Shown: positions 1 through 7,646, counted from the stretch's first letter. The stretch: DNA of 20,458 nucleotides from Butyrivibrio sp. (GCF_015056685.1 NZ_SVFW01000060.1:1-20458); one strand, 5' to 3'. The notes: generated by a model not told the origin, from the letters alone. Numbers and translations are program-made.

Positions 1-912
1 AGAGAGTATGTGTGGAATGTCTGCAAAAAGAACTACTATGACCTTGGAATAGATATGTTCTGGCTTGATAATTCAGAGCCGGATCTTGTTAAGTATGATT
101 TTGATGCGCTTAGATACTATCTTGGACCGGGACTTGAAGTCAGCAATATCTATCCTCAGTATTATAGCAGGCTCTTTTACGAGAATATGAAAAAAGAGAC
201 TGATAAGCCCGTGGTAAATCTTTTAAGATCTGCCTGGGCAGGAAGCCAGAAATATGGAAACGTAGTGTGGTCAGGTGATGTACCAAGTACCTTTGAATCC
301 CTTAAGGACCAGATCACAGCGGGGCTTAATATGGGACTTTCCGGCATTTCCTGGTGGACTACTGATGTTGGCGGTTTTATGACTGATGATGTAAATGACC
401 CTGACTTTAAGCAGCTCCTTGTCAGATGGTTTGAATTTGCAGTATTTTCTCCTGTGCTTAGGATGCATGGGGATAGAGGACCTTACGATATTCCACCTCT
501 TGATACCAGGGATTTTGGAGGCGGCTACCTTCACACAGGCCAGCCTAATGAGCTTTGGAGCTATGGAGAAGAAGTCTACGAGATCCTGAAAAAGCAATTG
601 CAGCTTCGTCTTGAGCTAAAACCGTATATCAAGAGCCTGTTTGAGGAAAGCAGCAAAAACGGTTCGCCTCTTTTGAGAACTCTTTTCTATGAATTCCCTG
701 AAGATGAAAAATGCTGGGAAACTTATGATGAGTACATGTTTGGACATTCGTATCTTGTTGCTCCTGTTACTGACCTTAACTGCTTTGAGAGAAAGGTATA
801 CCTTCCAAAGGGCAAGTGGAAGGATATTCGTGATGAAAAAGTTTATGAGGGCGGACAGACAATAACAGCAAAGGCACCAATCGAATCAATTCCTGTGTTC
901 TGTAAAATCTGA
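1..912 (+). CDS. GH31 alpha-glycosidase, 3' part (alpha-xylosidase/alpha-glucosidase-like)
   Basis: This is the C-terminal portion of a glycoside hydrolase family 31 enzyme; the frame is already open at base 1, so the true start lies outside the window. The visible part has about 303 residues. The motif FWLDNSEP holds the expected nucleophile Asp (codon 67-69), and WSGDVPSTFESL holds the expected acid/base Asp (codon 277-279). SWWTTDVGGF follows, as in the family's barrel end, and then a beta-sandwich C-terminus. GH31 enzymes remove terminal alpha-linked glucose or xylose from oligosaccharides. The WLDxxEP form of the nucleophile motif resembles alpha-xylosidase-like members, but I cannot fix the substrate. 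No signal peptide can be judged because the N-terminus is missing. A hairpin terminator follows, so this is the last gene of its transcript. Family assignment is firm; specificity is inference. Confidence 0.92.
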   Translation, partial: REYVWNVCKKNYYDLGIDMFWLDNSEPDLVKYDFDALRYYLGPGLEVSNIYPQYYSRLFYENMKKETDKPVVNLLRSAWAGSQKYGNVVWSGDVPSTFESLKDQITAGLNMGLSGISWWTTDVGGFMTDDVNDPDFKQLLVRWFEFAVFSPVLRMHGDRGPYDIPPLDTRDFGGGYLHTGQPNELWSYGEEVYEILKKQLQLRLELKPYIKSLFEESSKNGSPLLRTLFYEFPEDEKCWETYDEYMFGHSYLVAPVTDLNCFERKVYLPKGKWKDIRDEKVYEGGQTITAKAPIESIPVFCKI

Positions 913-928
913 TATTGAATTTAAGAAT

Positions 929-975
929 AAAAACTCTCTGTATGCAGTTTAAAATAGCATATTGGGAGTTTTTTG
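929..975 (+). terminator. Intrinsic terminator after the GH31 gene
   Basis: Bases 929-938 (A-rich, ending ACTCTC) pair with 964-973 (GGGAGT and Ts), and inside them TATGC (941-945) pairs with GCATA (957-961). The 3' arm runs straight into a T tract. The hairpin starts 17 bases after the stop codon. Confidence 0.75.
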
Positions 976-1023
976 TTTAGAAAAACACCTAGATTTTTTA
1001 GGGGTTATATGTTACGATATGCC

Positions 1024-1044
1024 ATGTGTGTAACTTTAACACAT
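1024..1044. promoter_or_regulatory. Imperfect palindrome upstream of glyA (possible operator)
   Basis: ATGTGT (1024-1029) mirrors ACACAT (1039-1044) around an AACTT centre, so 8 of 10 arm positions match. It lies about 33 bases ahead of the glyA start codon, where a repressor site or the 5' UTR would be. I found no clear -35/-10 pair upstream of it. Regulatory function is inference from position and symmetry only. Confidence 0.3.
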
Positions 1045-1076
1045 TAAATTGTAAAAATGTTTAGGAGGAGCGAAAA

Positions 1077-2315
1077 ATGTATTCACTGGAAGAAGTCAGG
1101 AAAGTGGACCCGGAGATTGCATCTCTCATCGAAAAAGAGGTTGCAAGACAGAATGATCACATTGAACTTATTGCGTCAGAAAACTGGACAAGCAAAGCTG
1201 TTATGGCAGCTATGGGGAGTCCTTTGACTAACAAATATGCAGAGGGTCTTCCCGGAAAAAGATACTATGGTGGATGTTTTGTAGTCGATGAAGTTGAAAA
1301 GCTTGCAATTGAGAGAGCAAAAGAGCTTTTTGGCTGTGACTATGCAAATGTTCAGCCTCATTCAGGCGCACAGGCAAACCTCGCTGTTCAGTTTGCTCTG
1401 CTTAAGCCCGGAGATACCATTATGGGTATGAACCTCAATCAGGGCGGACATCTTACACATGGTAGCCCAGCTAATATTTCAGGAACATATTTTAATGTAG
1501 TTCCTTATGGTGTTGATGAAAACGGCTTCCTTGACTACGACCAGATGTATAAACTTGCTGTAGAGCACAAACCTAAACTTATCATTGCCGGTGCATCAGC
1601 ATACTGCAGAACAATTGACTTTAAGAAGTTCAGAGAAGCTGCAGATGCATGTGGAGCAATCCTTATGGTGGATATGGCACACATCGCAGGACTTGTTGCT
1701 GCAGGTGTTCATCCAAGCCCATTCCCATATGCAGATGTTGTAACTACAACAACTCATAAGACACTCCGTGGACCAAGAGGCGGACTCATTCTTTGGAATC
1801 AGTCAGCTCAGGATAAGTTTAAGATCAACAAGGCTGTATTCCCTGGAATTCAGGGTGGCCCGCTTGAGCACGTTATTGCAGCTAAGGCAGTATGTTTTAA
1901 AGAAGCTCTTTCTCCTGAATTTAAGAAATATGCAACAGATGTAGTAGAAAACTGCAAGGCTCTTTGCGATGGACTTATGCAGAGAGGAATCAAGATTGTT
2001 TCAGGTGGAACAGACAATCATCTTATGCTTGTTGACCTGACAAACTTTGGTCTTACAGGAAAAGAAGTTGAGGCTTGGCTTGATGATGCTCATATCACAG
2101 CTAATAAGAATACTATTCCTAATGAGCAGCAGTCACCATTTGTAACAAGCGGAATCCGTCTTGGAACAGCTGCTGTTACAACAAGAGGAATGAACAAAGC
2201 AGATATGGATCAGATTGCAGAAGCTATATCAATTGTTATTAAGAATAAGGGCGAAAAGAATGATGAAGCAAGAGCCATCATCAAGAGCCTTACAGACAAG
2301 TATCCGCTTGACTGA
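1077..2315 (+). CDS. glyA: Serine hydroxymethyltransferase
   Basis: This 412-residue PLP enzyme interconverts serine plus tetrahydrofolate with glycine plus 5,10-methylene-tetrahydrofolate in the cytoplasm, feeding one-carbon metabolism. It is full length for bacterial GlyA. The N-terminal IELIASENWTS motif (about 29-39), KRYYGG (61-66), MVDMAHIAG (197-205, with the Asp that contacts the pyridine nitrogen), and TTTTHKTLRGPRGG (223-236) are all present; Lys228 is the expected Schiff-base lysine. The start is set by an excellent AGGAGG ribosome binding site at 1063-1068, eight bases before ATG. The gene appears monocistronic: a terminator precedes it and another follows within five bases of the stop codon. 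A palindrome in the leader may be an operator. Nothing is unusual in the protein. Confidence 0.97.
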   Translation: MYSLEEVRKVDPEIASLIEKEVARQNDHIELIASENWTSKAVMAAMGSPLTNKYAEGLPGKRYYGGCFVVDEVEKLAIERAKELFGCDYANVQPHSGAQANLAVQFALLKPGDTIMGMNLNQGGHLTHGSPANISGTYFNVVPYGVDENGFLDYDQMYKLAVEHKPKLIIAGASAYCRTIDFKKFREAADACGAILMVDMAHIAGLVAAGVHPSPFPYADVVTTTTHKTLRGPRGGLILWNQSAQDKFKINKAVFPGIQGGPLEHVIAAKAVCFKEALSPEFKKYATDVVENCKALCDGLMQRGIKIVSGGTDNHLMLVDLTNFGLTGKEVEAWLDDAHITANKNTIPNEQQSPFVTSGIRLGTAAVTTRGMNKADMDQIAEAISIVIKNKGEKNDEARAIIKSLTDKYPLD

Positions 2316-2316
2316 T

Positions 2317-2357
2317 AAAAAAGCTTTGGACTTATAATAAAGTCCAAAGCTTTTTTT
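2317..2357. terminator. Bidirectional intrinsic terminator between glyA and the lipid kinase gene
   Basis: AAAAAAGCTTTGGACTT (2317-2333) is complementary to AAGTCCAAAGCTTTTTT (2340-2356), leaving a 6-base loop. Flanking A and T runs give a U tract on both strands, so it can stop glyA on the plus strand and the convergent gene on the minus strand. The minus-strand gene's stop codon (2356-2358) overlaps its edge. Confidence 0.88.
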
Positions 2358-3312
2358 AACACATAAGTTGAAGTTTTTCCTGTAAGCATTCAAGCGTAAT
2401 GTTGTCGGATTTTACTGAGACTTCGCCGTCGGTGTGTACCCACAGGGGAAGTAAAGGTTTGATGGTGACTTTTTTGACTACATGATGTCCTATTCCCTTT
2501 ATCCAATAGTAGTTACCAAAGAAAGAGAAGGGAAGGGCAAACATCATTCTTAGTGGTGGCATGTCACCGGCAAAGACCAGATCAAACTTGCCATCAGACA
2601 GATCAGCCTTTGGAGCAAAGTTAAAACCACCGCCTTCATAGTGATGGATCATGGCAGCAATGAATATGAAACGCTTTAAATGTATAACTTCACCGTTATC
2701 AAGCTCGATGTCACAAGGAATCTTATCGGCTTTTAGAAGCTGTCTGATAGCTATAAGACCATAGGTGAGCTTTCCAAGACCTATTTTGTTTAGAAAGTTC
2801 TTTGTACCTGATGCAAGTGCTTCTTCGCAGACTGCTGCATCAAATCCGATTCCGGAACTAACGTCAAATATTCTTGTATTAGAAATTTCTTTTTCATGCA
2901 GCCTTGACATAGGAGCTGTCATAGAATTATAAGTGAGCTTTCCAAGATCAAGCTTTCGCAGAACCTTTCCCTCAAGGATTGCATCCAAAAGAGTATCTAT
3001 ATTCTGAGGATAGGAGAGGTCTCTTGCAAAATCATTGGAGGAACCAATTGGAATATAGCCGATTATAGTTTTGTCAAAGTCGGCGATACCGTTCATTACT
3101 TCGTTAAGAGTTCCGTCTCCCCCAAGTACAACTATCTTTGTATCTGTGTTTGAAGCTGTTATGTTTTGAGCAAGGGCTGTCGCGTCTCCGGGACCTTTGG
3201 TCATGTAAGCTGTGTAATCAATTCCTTTTTCGTGGAACTTAAGTTCTAACTTTTTCCAGATATCCTTTCCTTTTCCAGAACGTGCTGATGGGTTCACAAT
3301 GCAGTGGTACAT
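2356..3312 (-). CDS. Diacylglycerol/lipid kinase (DagK/YegS family)
   Basis: This 318-residue protein belongs to the diacylglycerol kinase catalytic-domain family, which uses ATP to phosphorylate diacylglycerol or related lipids at the cytoplasmic membrane face. The N-terminus MYHCIVNPSARSGKG is typical, the nucleotide-binding GGDGTLNEVMNG motif is at about 64-75, and IPIGSSNDFARDL at about 87-99 is the second conserved block. The length matches DgkB/YegS members (about 290-320 residues). A GAAGGAAG ribosome binding site lies about 7 bases before the ATG. A minus-strand promoter candidate lies upstream, and the gene shares its terminator with glyA. It probably salvages diacylglycerol released by lipid-consuming envelope synthesis, but the exact lipid cannot be told. 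It is transcribed away from the polysaccharide operon. Confidence 0.92.
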   Translation of the reverse strand: MYHCIVNPSARSGKGKDIWKKLELKFHEKGIDYTAYMTKGPGDATALAQNITASNTDTKIVVLGGDGTLNEVMNGIADFDKTIIGYIPIGSSNDFARDLSYPQNIDTLLDAILEGKVLRKLDLGKLTYNSMTAPMSRLHEKEISNTRIFDVSSGIGFDAAVCEEALASGTKNFLNKIGLGKLTYGLIAIRQLLKADKIPCDIELDNGEVIHLKRFIFIAAMIHHYEGGGFNFAPKADLSDGKFDLVFAGDMPPLRMMFALPFSFFGNYYWIKGIGHHVVKKVTIKPLLPLWVHTDGEVSVKSDNITLECLQEKLQLMC

Positions 3313-3363
3313 GTCACATCTTCCTTCGTGTATTATTGGGCTATATAAAGAAACCCTTTTACT

Positions 3364-3392
3364 ATCATAATTATTTTATCTGATTATGTACA
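3364..3392 (-). promoter_or_regulatory. Candidate promoter of the lipid kinase gene
   Basis: On the minus strand, TGTACA (3387-3392, 4 of 6 to the -35 consensus) is followed after 17 bases by TATGAT (3364-3369, 5 of 6 to the -10). It lies about 50 bases upstream of the start codon. Supported only by consensus match and position. Confidence 0.4.
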
Positions 3393-3548
3393 GAGACTTT
3401 ATGTTCAAAACTTTAGAAGAAAAAATGATCCAATAATCATAAAATTCAGAGAATAATACAGATGTTTGGATGCTTTAATATGAAAGTGTATGGGAATTGC
3501 TTACTACGAAATACCACAATATGTAGGCATCTTTTTGTAAGGTAAAGT

Positions 3549-3599
3549 AATATGCAGAATTGTGTATAATGAATATACAATTAGAATAATATGCAGAAT
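3549..3599. repeat. Direct repeat AATATGCAGAAT flanking an inverted repeat
   Basis: AATATGCAGAAT occurs exactly at 3549-3560 and again at 3588-3599, 39 bases apart. Between and partly overlapping them, AATTGT-G-TATA (3558-3568) mirrors TATACAATT (3574-3582). The cluster ends about 56 bases before the -35 box of the strong promoter at 3655, a usual place for an activator or repressor site. The repeats are seen directly; a regulatory role is inference. Confidence 0.45.
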
Positions 3600-3654
3600 A
3601 TTCAACAATAACATGCAAAATGTCAAAATAAATAAAAGAAATTAATAAAATGTG

Positions 3655-3683
3655 TTGACAAATTGGATGGATATAAATATAAT
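3655..3683 (+). promoter_or_regulatory. Perfect consensus sigma-70/SigA promoter
   Basis: TTGACA at 3655-3660 and TATAAT at 3678-3683 are separated by exactly 17 bases: both hexamers are perfect. It faces away from the lipid kinase gene and would start an RNA near 3690. It is the best promoter in the window, and it drives a stretch with no open reading frame. Confidence 0.85.
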
Positions 3684-3689
3684 AAAACC

Positions 3690-4085
3690 ATCAAGTAAGA
3701 GTTACAAAAATACTTCTCCAATCAATATATAGTGAGATCGTAAATTGGAGAAAGAAAGGGAGGTACGGTCCAAAGGGATAGTTAATTAAAATATTCAGAG
3801 AAAGGATGGTACGGTCCACCAGCATACTAAGTTTAGTTTTATAAAAAAGTTTTAAGTTCGAAGTTCAAAGAAGTATCAGAATTACAGCAATTCAAGTACA
3901 TGAGAAGTGGTTAGGGCATATTTAAATCTTGCAACCACAGCATATGAATGCAAATGTAAATGGAACGATGAGCTGAGAATCGGAGGAAAAGTCCATTGGA
4001 CGCAGAAAATTTCAATTTAGATGATGAGTACTCGGTATAAGGGCAGAAGCAGGTAATACGATGAAGCTTCTGCCCTTGGTTTTTT
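3690..4085 (+). ncRNA. Putative structured non-coding RNA or long leader of the polysaccharide operon
   Basis: A perfect promoter lies just upstream, a strong terminator closes the stretch, and no convincing reading frame lies between. Several helices can be drawn. TTCTCCAAT (3714-3722) pairs with ATTGGAGAA (3744-3752). GTGGTT (3907-3912) plus GCA (3916-3918) pairs with TGC plus AACCAC (3930-3938), with AGG bulged out. AATGGA (3959-3964) pairs with TCCATT (3992-3997), and it encloses CGAT (3966-3969) paired with ATCG (3979-3982). GGTACGGTCCA occurs twice (3762-3772 and 3808-3818). The RNA would be about 395 bases. I do not recognise its family. It is either a free small RNA or, because the operon starts 115 bases downstream on the same strand, a 5' leader whose terminator acts as an attenuator. 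Confidence 0.6.
4039..4085 (+). terminator. Strong intrinsic terminator/possible attenuator before the operon
   Basis: AAGGGCAGAAGC (4039-4050) pairs perfectly with GCTTCTGCCCTT (4066-4077), giving 12 bp with a 15-base loop, followed by TTTTTT at 4080-4085. It lies 115 bases before the first operon gene. Confidence 0.85.
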
Positions 4086-4200
4086 ATTTATCTGAATTTT
4101 TTGTGAATAGTGTGGAAAGTGAACGGATTGGTTCTTCATTGGGTGCACAAATTATGATAAAATAAGGAATAGAAAAAGTTTTGCATTTAATGGGGAATTT

Positions 4201-5493
4201 ATGAGTAGATTGGAAGAACAGGATTTTGATGAGAAGCGAATGGCTCGCAGGAACAAAAGAAAAAGGAGCCAGCTCATTGCATATATATCACTGGCAGTTG
4301 TAGTCATTCTGATTGTTTTAGCTATAGTTTTTGGAGTTGTTTTCATAAAGAGCTTACTCGGCGGAGGAAAAACTGGTGCTTTTTCGGAAGAGGCTGGAGA
4401 TGAAGCTGCATCTTTGGAGAGCAGTCAGGAAATAGTTATAGAAACTCCGGAAGCGGTTAGTGAACCCGAGGAAATGTCTGAAGAGGACATAATGGATGAG
4501 GTTGTATCAGATGTAATAGATACAATGCCTATTGAGGATAAGGTTGCAGGTCTTTTTATAGTTACACCTGAACAGCTTACAGGTGTTGCTACTGCAGTCA
4601 AGGCAGGAAGCGGAACACAGGATGCTCTTTCACAATATGCTGTAGGTGGAATAGTTTACTCCGCCAAAAACATCAAGTCAGAGGATCAGATAACTGAGAT
4701 GCTTTCGACCACAACTTCCATGAGCAAGTATCCGCTATTTACAATGGTAAGCGAATGGGGTAAGGGAGCTATCAGCTCATCAATCGGTATTGATGGAATA
4801 GTGGATTATACAGATGCAGAGGCTGCTTCAGAAAATGGGTCAATAGTTGCAGCTTCTATGTATAAATATGGTTTTAATTTTGATCTTTCACCGAATATGG
4901 ATATTACAGAAAGCGGAGTATTTGGCACGGATGCTGATACTGTCAAGGCTTTGACAGCATCATTGTCACAGGCACTTAGAAGTGAGGGAATATGGTCTTG
5001 TGCATATTCTTTCCCTAAACAGGGAGATACTTCTTCTAAGATGGAGCAGATCGATGATTCCACTGAAATGCTTGCAACCGGTGAATATTCATTGTTTAAA
5101 AATGTTATAGACGATGGAAATGTTACAGCGATCATGATCTCAAACTCATCATTCCCAAATGTGGTTGGAGATAACACTCCGGCTTCACTTTCATCAGTGA
5201 TCATAGAAGATGAACTCAGGGGAGTTCTTGGGTTTGATGGCATAGTAATAACAGGTGCTCTGGATGATGGGGCCATCACAGAGTATTACACTTCAGATCA
5301 GGCTGCGGTCATGGCAATAAAGGCCGGAGCAGATATGATCTACCTTCCTGAAGATTTTGAGACAGCTTACAATGGACTTTTAGAAGCTGTCAATAATGGG
5401 GAAATATCTGAGGAAAGGATTACAGAATCTCTTAGCAGGATATACAGAATTAAGTATGCTGACAGGGTGGAGGAGATAACTAAGGAAAGCTAA
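4201..5493 (+). CDS. Membrane-anchored GH3-like protein, probable pseudo-glycosidase
   Basis: 430 residues: a charged cytoplasmic tail (1-24), one membrane helix (about 25-50), an acidic linker (about 52-105), then a GH3 N-terminal barrel domain (about 106-425) outside the cell. The family's frame is clear: EDKVAGLFIVTPEQL, a YGFNFDLSPNMDI segment, GFDGIVITGALDDGAI, and AIKAGADMIYLPED. Family GH3 N-acetylglucosaminidases usually have a TDAL/TDDL nucleophile Asp, but here the codon is GGT (Gly352). The KHFPGHGDTxxDSH acid/base stretch is reduced to FPKQGDTSS (271-279), and the usual DEEGG block reads VSEWGKGA. Hydrolysis is therefore unlikely; sugar binding or scaffolding is more plausible. 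It is the first gene of the operon. A weak TTGGTT-19-TATGAT promoter (4128-4158) lies upstream, and the ribosome binding site is poor (GGGGA). Confidence 0.82.
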   Translation: MSRLEEQDFDEKRMARRNKRKRSQLIAYISLAVVVILIVLAIVFGVVFIKSLLGGGKTGAFSEEAGDEAASLESSQEIVIETPEAVSEPEEMSEEDIMDEVVSDVIDTMPIEDKVAGLFIVTPEQLTGVATAVKAGSGTQDALSQYAVGGIVYSAKNIKSEDQITEMLSTTTSMSKYPLFTMVSEWGKGAISSSIGIDGIVDYTDAEAASENGSIVAASMYKYGFNFDLSPNMDITESGVFGTDADTVKALTASLSQALRSEGIWSCAYSFPKQGDTSSKMEQIDDSTEMLATGEYSLFKNVIDDGNVTAIMISNSSFPNVVGDNTPASLSSVIIEDELRGVLGFDGIVITGALDDGAITEYYTSDQAAVMAIKAGADMIYLPEDFETAYNGLLEAVNNGEISEERITESLSRIYRIKYADRVEEITKES

Positions 5494-5540
5494 GGCGAAT
5501 GTAAGTGGGGAAGAAAAGTATTTAGGGAGAATAGACCGTA

Positions 5541-7646
5541 ATGGATACCCTTGTAGTAGGTAGTAATGGTTATTTTTCGAAGGAATCTCTCGAAACTGCA
5601 TTTGGAACAGACAATATAATACTTTGCGGACCAAAGCTTGAAAGCCGGAAAGAAGGTAATATCAGGTGGTTTAAAAAGTCTATCATGGGTGATGACTTTA
5701 AAACTTTATTTTTTACCTATGGCTTTGAGCGAGTTGTATTTGTGTCGCATTTTATAAATAAGGACAGCTATGAGGTGGGTGAGATAGAGCAGCTTCGTAA
5801 TGTCCTTTCACTTTGTAGAAAGACAAAAGTAAAACAATTTGTTTATGTGACATCTGATGAGGCACTTCTTGATGTAGAAAACAGTGACTCTCTCATATAC
5901 AGTTCTGTGGAATCTATCTGCAGATATTATGCTGAGCAATACCAGATTTCAGTAAAAATAATATACTCTCCTCATTTGATAAGTGGGCACTATAAAGATG
6001 ATTTTTGGTGCCGTATTTTTGATGCCCTTGAAAAAGGAGAAAAGGTTGAGATAAGGGCAAGAGGCGATGAAATAGCAGACTTTTTGTCAATCGAAGACCT
6101 TTCAGACTTTTTGAGCAGACTTTTTGATGTGTGGGGAGAAGATGAAAGTGACAATGGCATCTATGAAACTATCTATCTTCGAAGTGGTGCAAGCACTACT
6201 TATGAAGAGGCATTTTCATCAATCAAAAAGATATACAAAAATGCAGATGTGGTTTTTGTCGGATCATCGATTAAAGGCAGACTTGAATACGGGCAGGATG
6301 TTGCAAGGCATTTTTATGGGTGGTTTGCCCAAAAAGATGCTGTTTCTGAAATTGGTGAGTATGTAAAGCAGTATCGTGAATTGTACTGCGTTAAAAAGAA
6401 AATCACCGAAATTATTAGAGAAAAGCTAAGAATAAACGGAAAGATAATGATGTTCCTTGAACTGATCCTGGGAGCATTTCTTGTTGAAGTTTACAATTAT
6501 TATTCCGGTGGCAGTGTGCAGTTTAGAATGATTGATGTAAGACTTTTATTTGTTGTGCTTATGTCCCTGGTCTATGGTACACGAATTGGCGGAATCACTG
6601 CTATACTGGAGATCGTGTCCTTGGTACTTGCATATTACAGGCAGGGAACTAATGGCATTTTACTTTTCTATGATCCAAGCAACTGGATACCATTTATTCT
6701 TCTTATGGTCACAGCAGCGGTCTGCGGGTATATCAAACAGAGAAAAGATGAGGATATTGCCTTCATATCTGATGAGAATAAGCTGTTAAAAGAGGAAAAA
6801 GGCTTTGTTAACAGGCTTTATGAAGAAGCTATGGAATATAAGAATCAGTATAAACAGGATCTTATAGGAAGCCGTGACGGATTCGGAAGAATTTTTGATG
6901 TAGTTCAGAAACTCAGCACCACTGTGCCGGAAGAGATTTTTGCTGAGTCAATTCCTGTCATGGAAGATGTTCTTGATAACAGGTCCATAGCAATATATAC
7001 GATCAATGATAAGGGTGCAAGATTTGCAAGACTTAGCGTTGCATCAGAGCAGATCAGTTCCAATCTCAAAAAATCCATAAATCTTGATGATTACAGACCG
7101 GTCATAGATGAAGTTTCAAAGGGGGAGATCTGGTTTAACAGAGACGTTAAAGAGGGATTTCCAACTTATGTTGCCGGAATAAAATCTGATGGTACCTTAA
7201 GCGTTTTGATAATGATCTATCACGTCGAGTATATTCAGATCAGCACTTATTATACGAACCTTATCAGAATTTTAAGCGGACTTATGGAGAACTTTATTAT
7301 CAAGGCGTGGGAGTATCAGAAGGCTGTTGCTGATAAAACATACGTTGAGGGAACTTCAATCACTCAGCATGAGTATTTTGTACAGCAGTTCAATATTCAA
7401 AAAGAAATGGCTGATAATAAGCTCACAGACTTTAGGCTCTTTAGGATTATGCGAGAGAACAGAACTCTTACGGAAATTGATGAAATGCTTCAGACCAAGA
7501 TCCGCAACAATGATATTGTGGGACTTGGCAGTGATAACAATATATATCTACTGGCATCGCAGGTGGATGACAGCAGTGAACCTATTGTATTAAAGAGATT
7601 CCAGAATATGGGGCTTAAGTGTGATGTAGTGGAGAGTGTAGGATGA
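5541..7646 (+). CDS. pelD: PelD-like c-di-GMP receptor with N-terminal SDR domain
   Basis: 701 residues. Residues 1 to about 285 resemble a short-chain dehydrogenase/epimerase (VVGSNG at 5-10, FVYVTSDEALL at 100-110), followed by four membrane helices (about 302-322, 332-348, 350-366, 382-398). Then come a short coiled segment, a GAF-like domain (about 450-590) and a C-terminal degenerate GGDEF. RNND (655-658) stands five residues before SDNNI (664-668), the same spacing as RxxD before GGDEF in diguanylate cyclases, so the c-di-GMP inhibitory site is kept while the active site is lost. This is the architecture known for PelD, which binds c-di-GMP and switches on Pel synthesis. The SDR part lacks the YxxxK pair (Y120 is followed by Glu124), so it may not be an active oxidoreductase. 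An AGGGAGA ribosome binding site precedes ATG. It overlaps the next gene by four bases. Confidence 0.85.
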   Translation: MDTLVVGSNGYFSKESLETAFGTDNIILCGPKLESRKEGNIRWFKKSIMGDDFKTLFFTYGFERVVFVSHFINKDSYEVGEIEQLRNVLSLCRKTKVKQFVYVTSDEALLDVENSDSLIYSSVESICRYYAEQYQISVKIIYSPHLISGHYKDDFWCRIFDALEKGEKVEIRARGDEIADFLSIEDLSDFLSRLFDVWGEDESDNGIYETIYLRSGASTTYEEAFSSIKKIYKNADVVFVGSSIKGRLEYGQDVARHFYGWFAQKDAVSEIGEYVKQYRELYCVKKKITEIIREKLRINGKIMMFLELILGAFLVEVYNYYSGGSVQFRMIDVRLLFVVLMSLVYGTRIGGITAILEIVSLVLAYYRQGTNGILLFYDPSNWIPFILLMVTAAVCGYIKQRKDEDIAFISDENKLLKEEKGFVNRLYEEAMEYKNQYKQDLIGSRDGFGRIFDVVQKLSTTVPEEIFAESIPVMEDVLDNRSIAIYTINDKGARFARLSVASEQISSNLKKSINLDDYRPVIDEVSKGEIWFNRDVKEGFPTYVAGIKSDGTLSVLIMIYHVEYIQISTYYTNLIRILSGLMENFIIKAWEYQKAVADKTYVEGTSITQHEYFVQQFNIQKEMADNKLTDFRLFRIMRENRTLTEIDEMLQTKIRNNDIVGLGSDNNIYLLASQVDDSSEPIVLKRFQNMGLKCDVVESVG

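Noticed and set aside
3762..3818. Guanidine-II (mini-ykkC) riboswitch suggested by two ACGG-containing hairpins
   Set aside because: The loops are not closed directly by the G-C pair next to ACGR; U-U stands there, the first copy has almost no stem, and the operon has no guanidine exporter.
3980..4035. RNase P-like boxes: GAGGAAAAGTCC, GGACGCAGAAA and TAGATGAT resemble the P4 and conserved regions of rnpB
   Set aside because: The two P4 strands are only three bases apart, leaving no specificity domain, and the boxes lie near the 3' end of the transcript instead of the 5' end. The resemblance is probably coincidence; an Infernal scan would settle it.
3960..4040. c-di-GMP-I riboswitch suggested by GGACGCA and the downstream c-di-GMP-regulated operon
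   Set aside because: The GCAAACC strand, the GNRA tetraloop and the second-half GGTAGC block of that class are missing.
4806..5279. 157-residue minus-strand reading frame inside the GH3-like gene
   Set aside because: It is antisense to a well-supported gene, rich in Ser/Pro/Ile from mirrored codons, and has no ribosome binding site.
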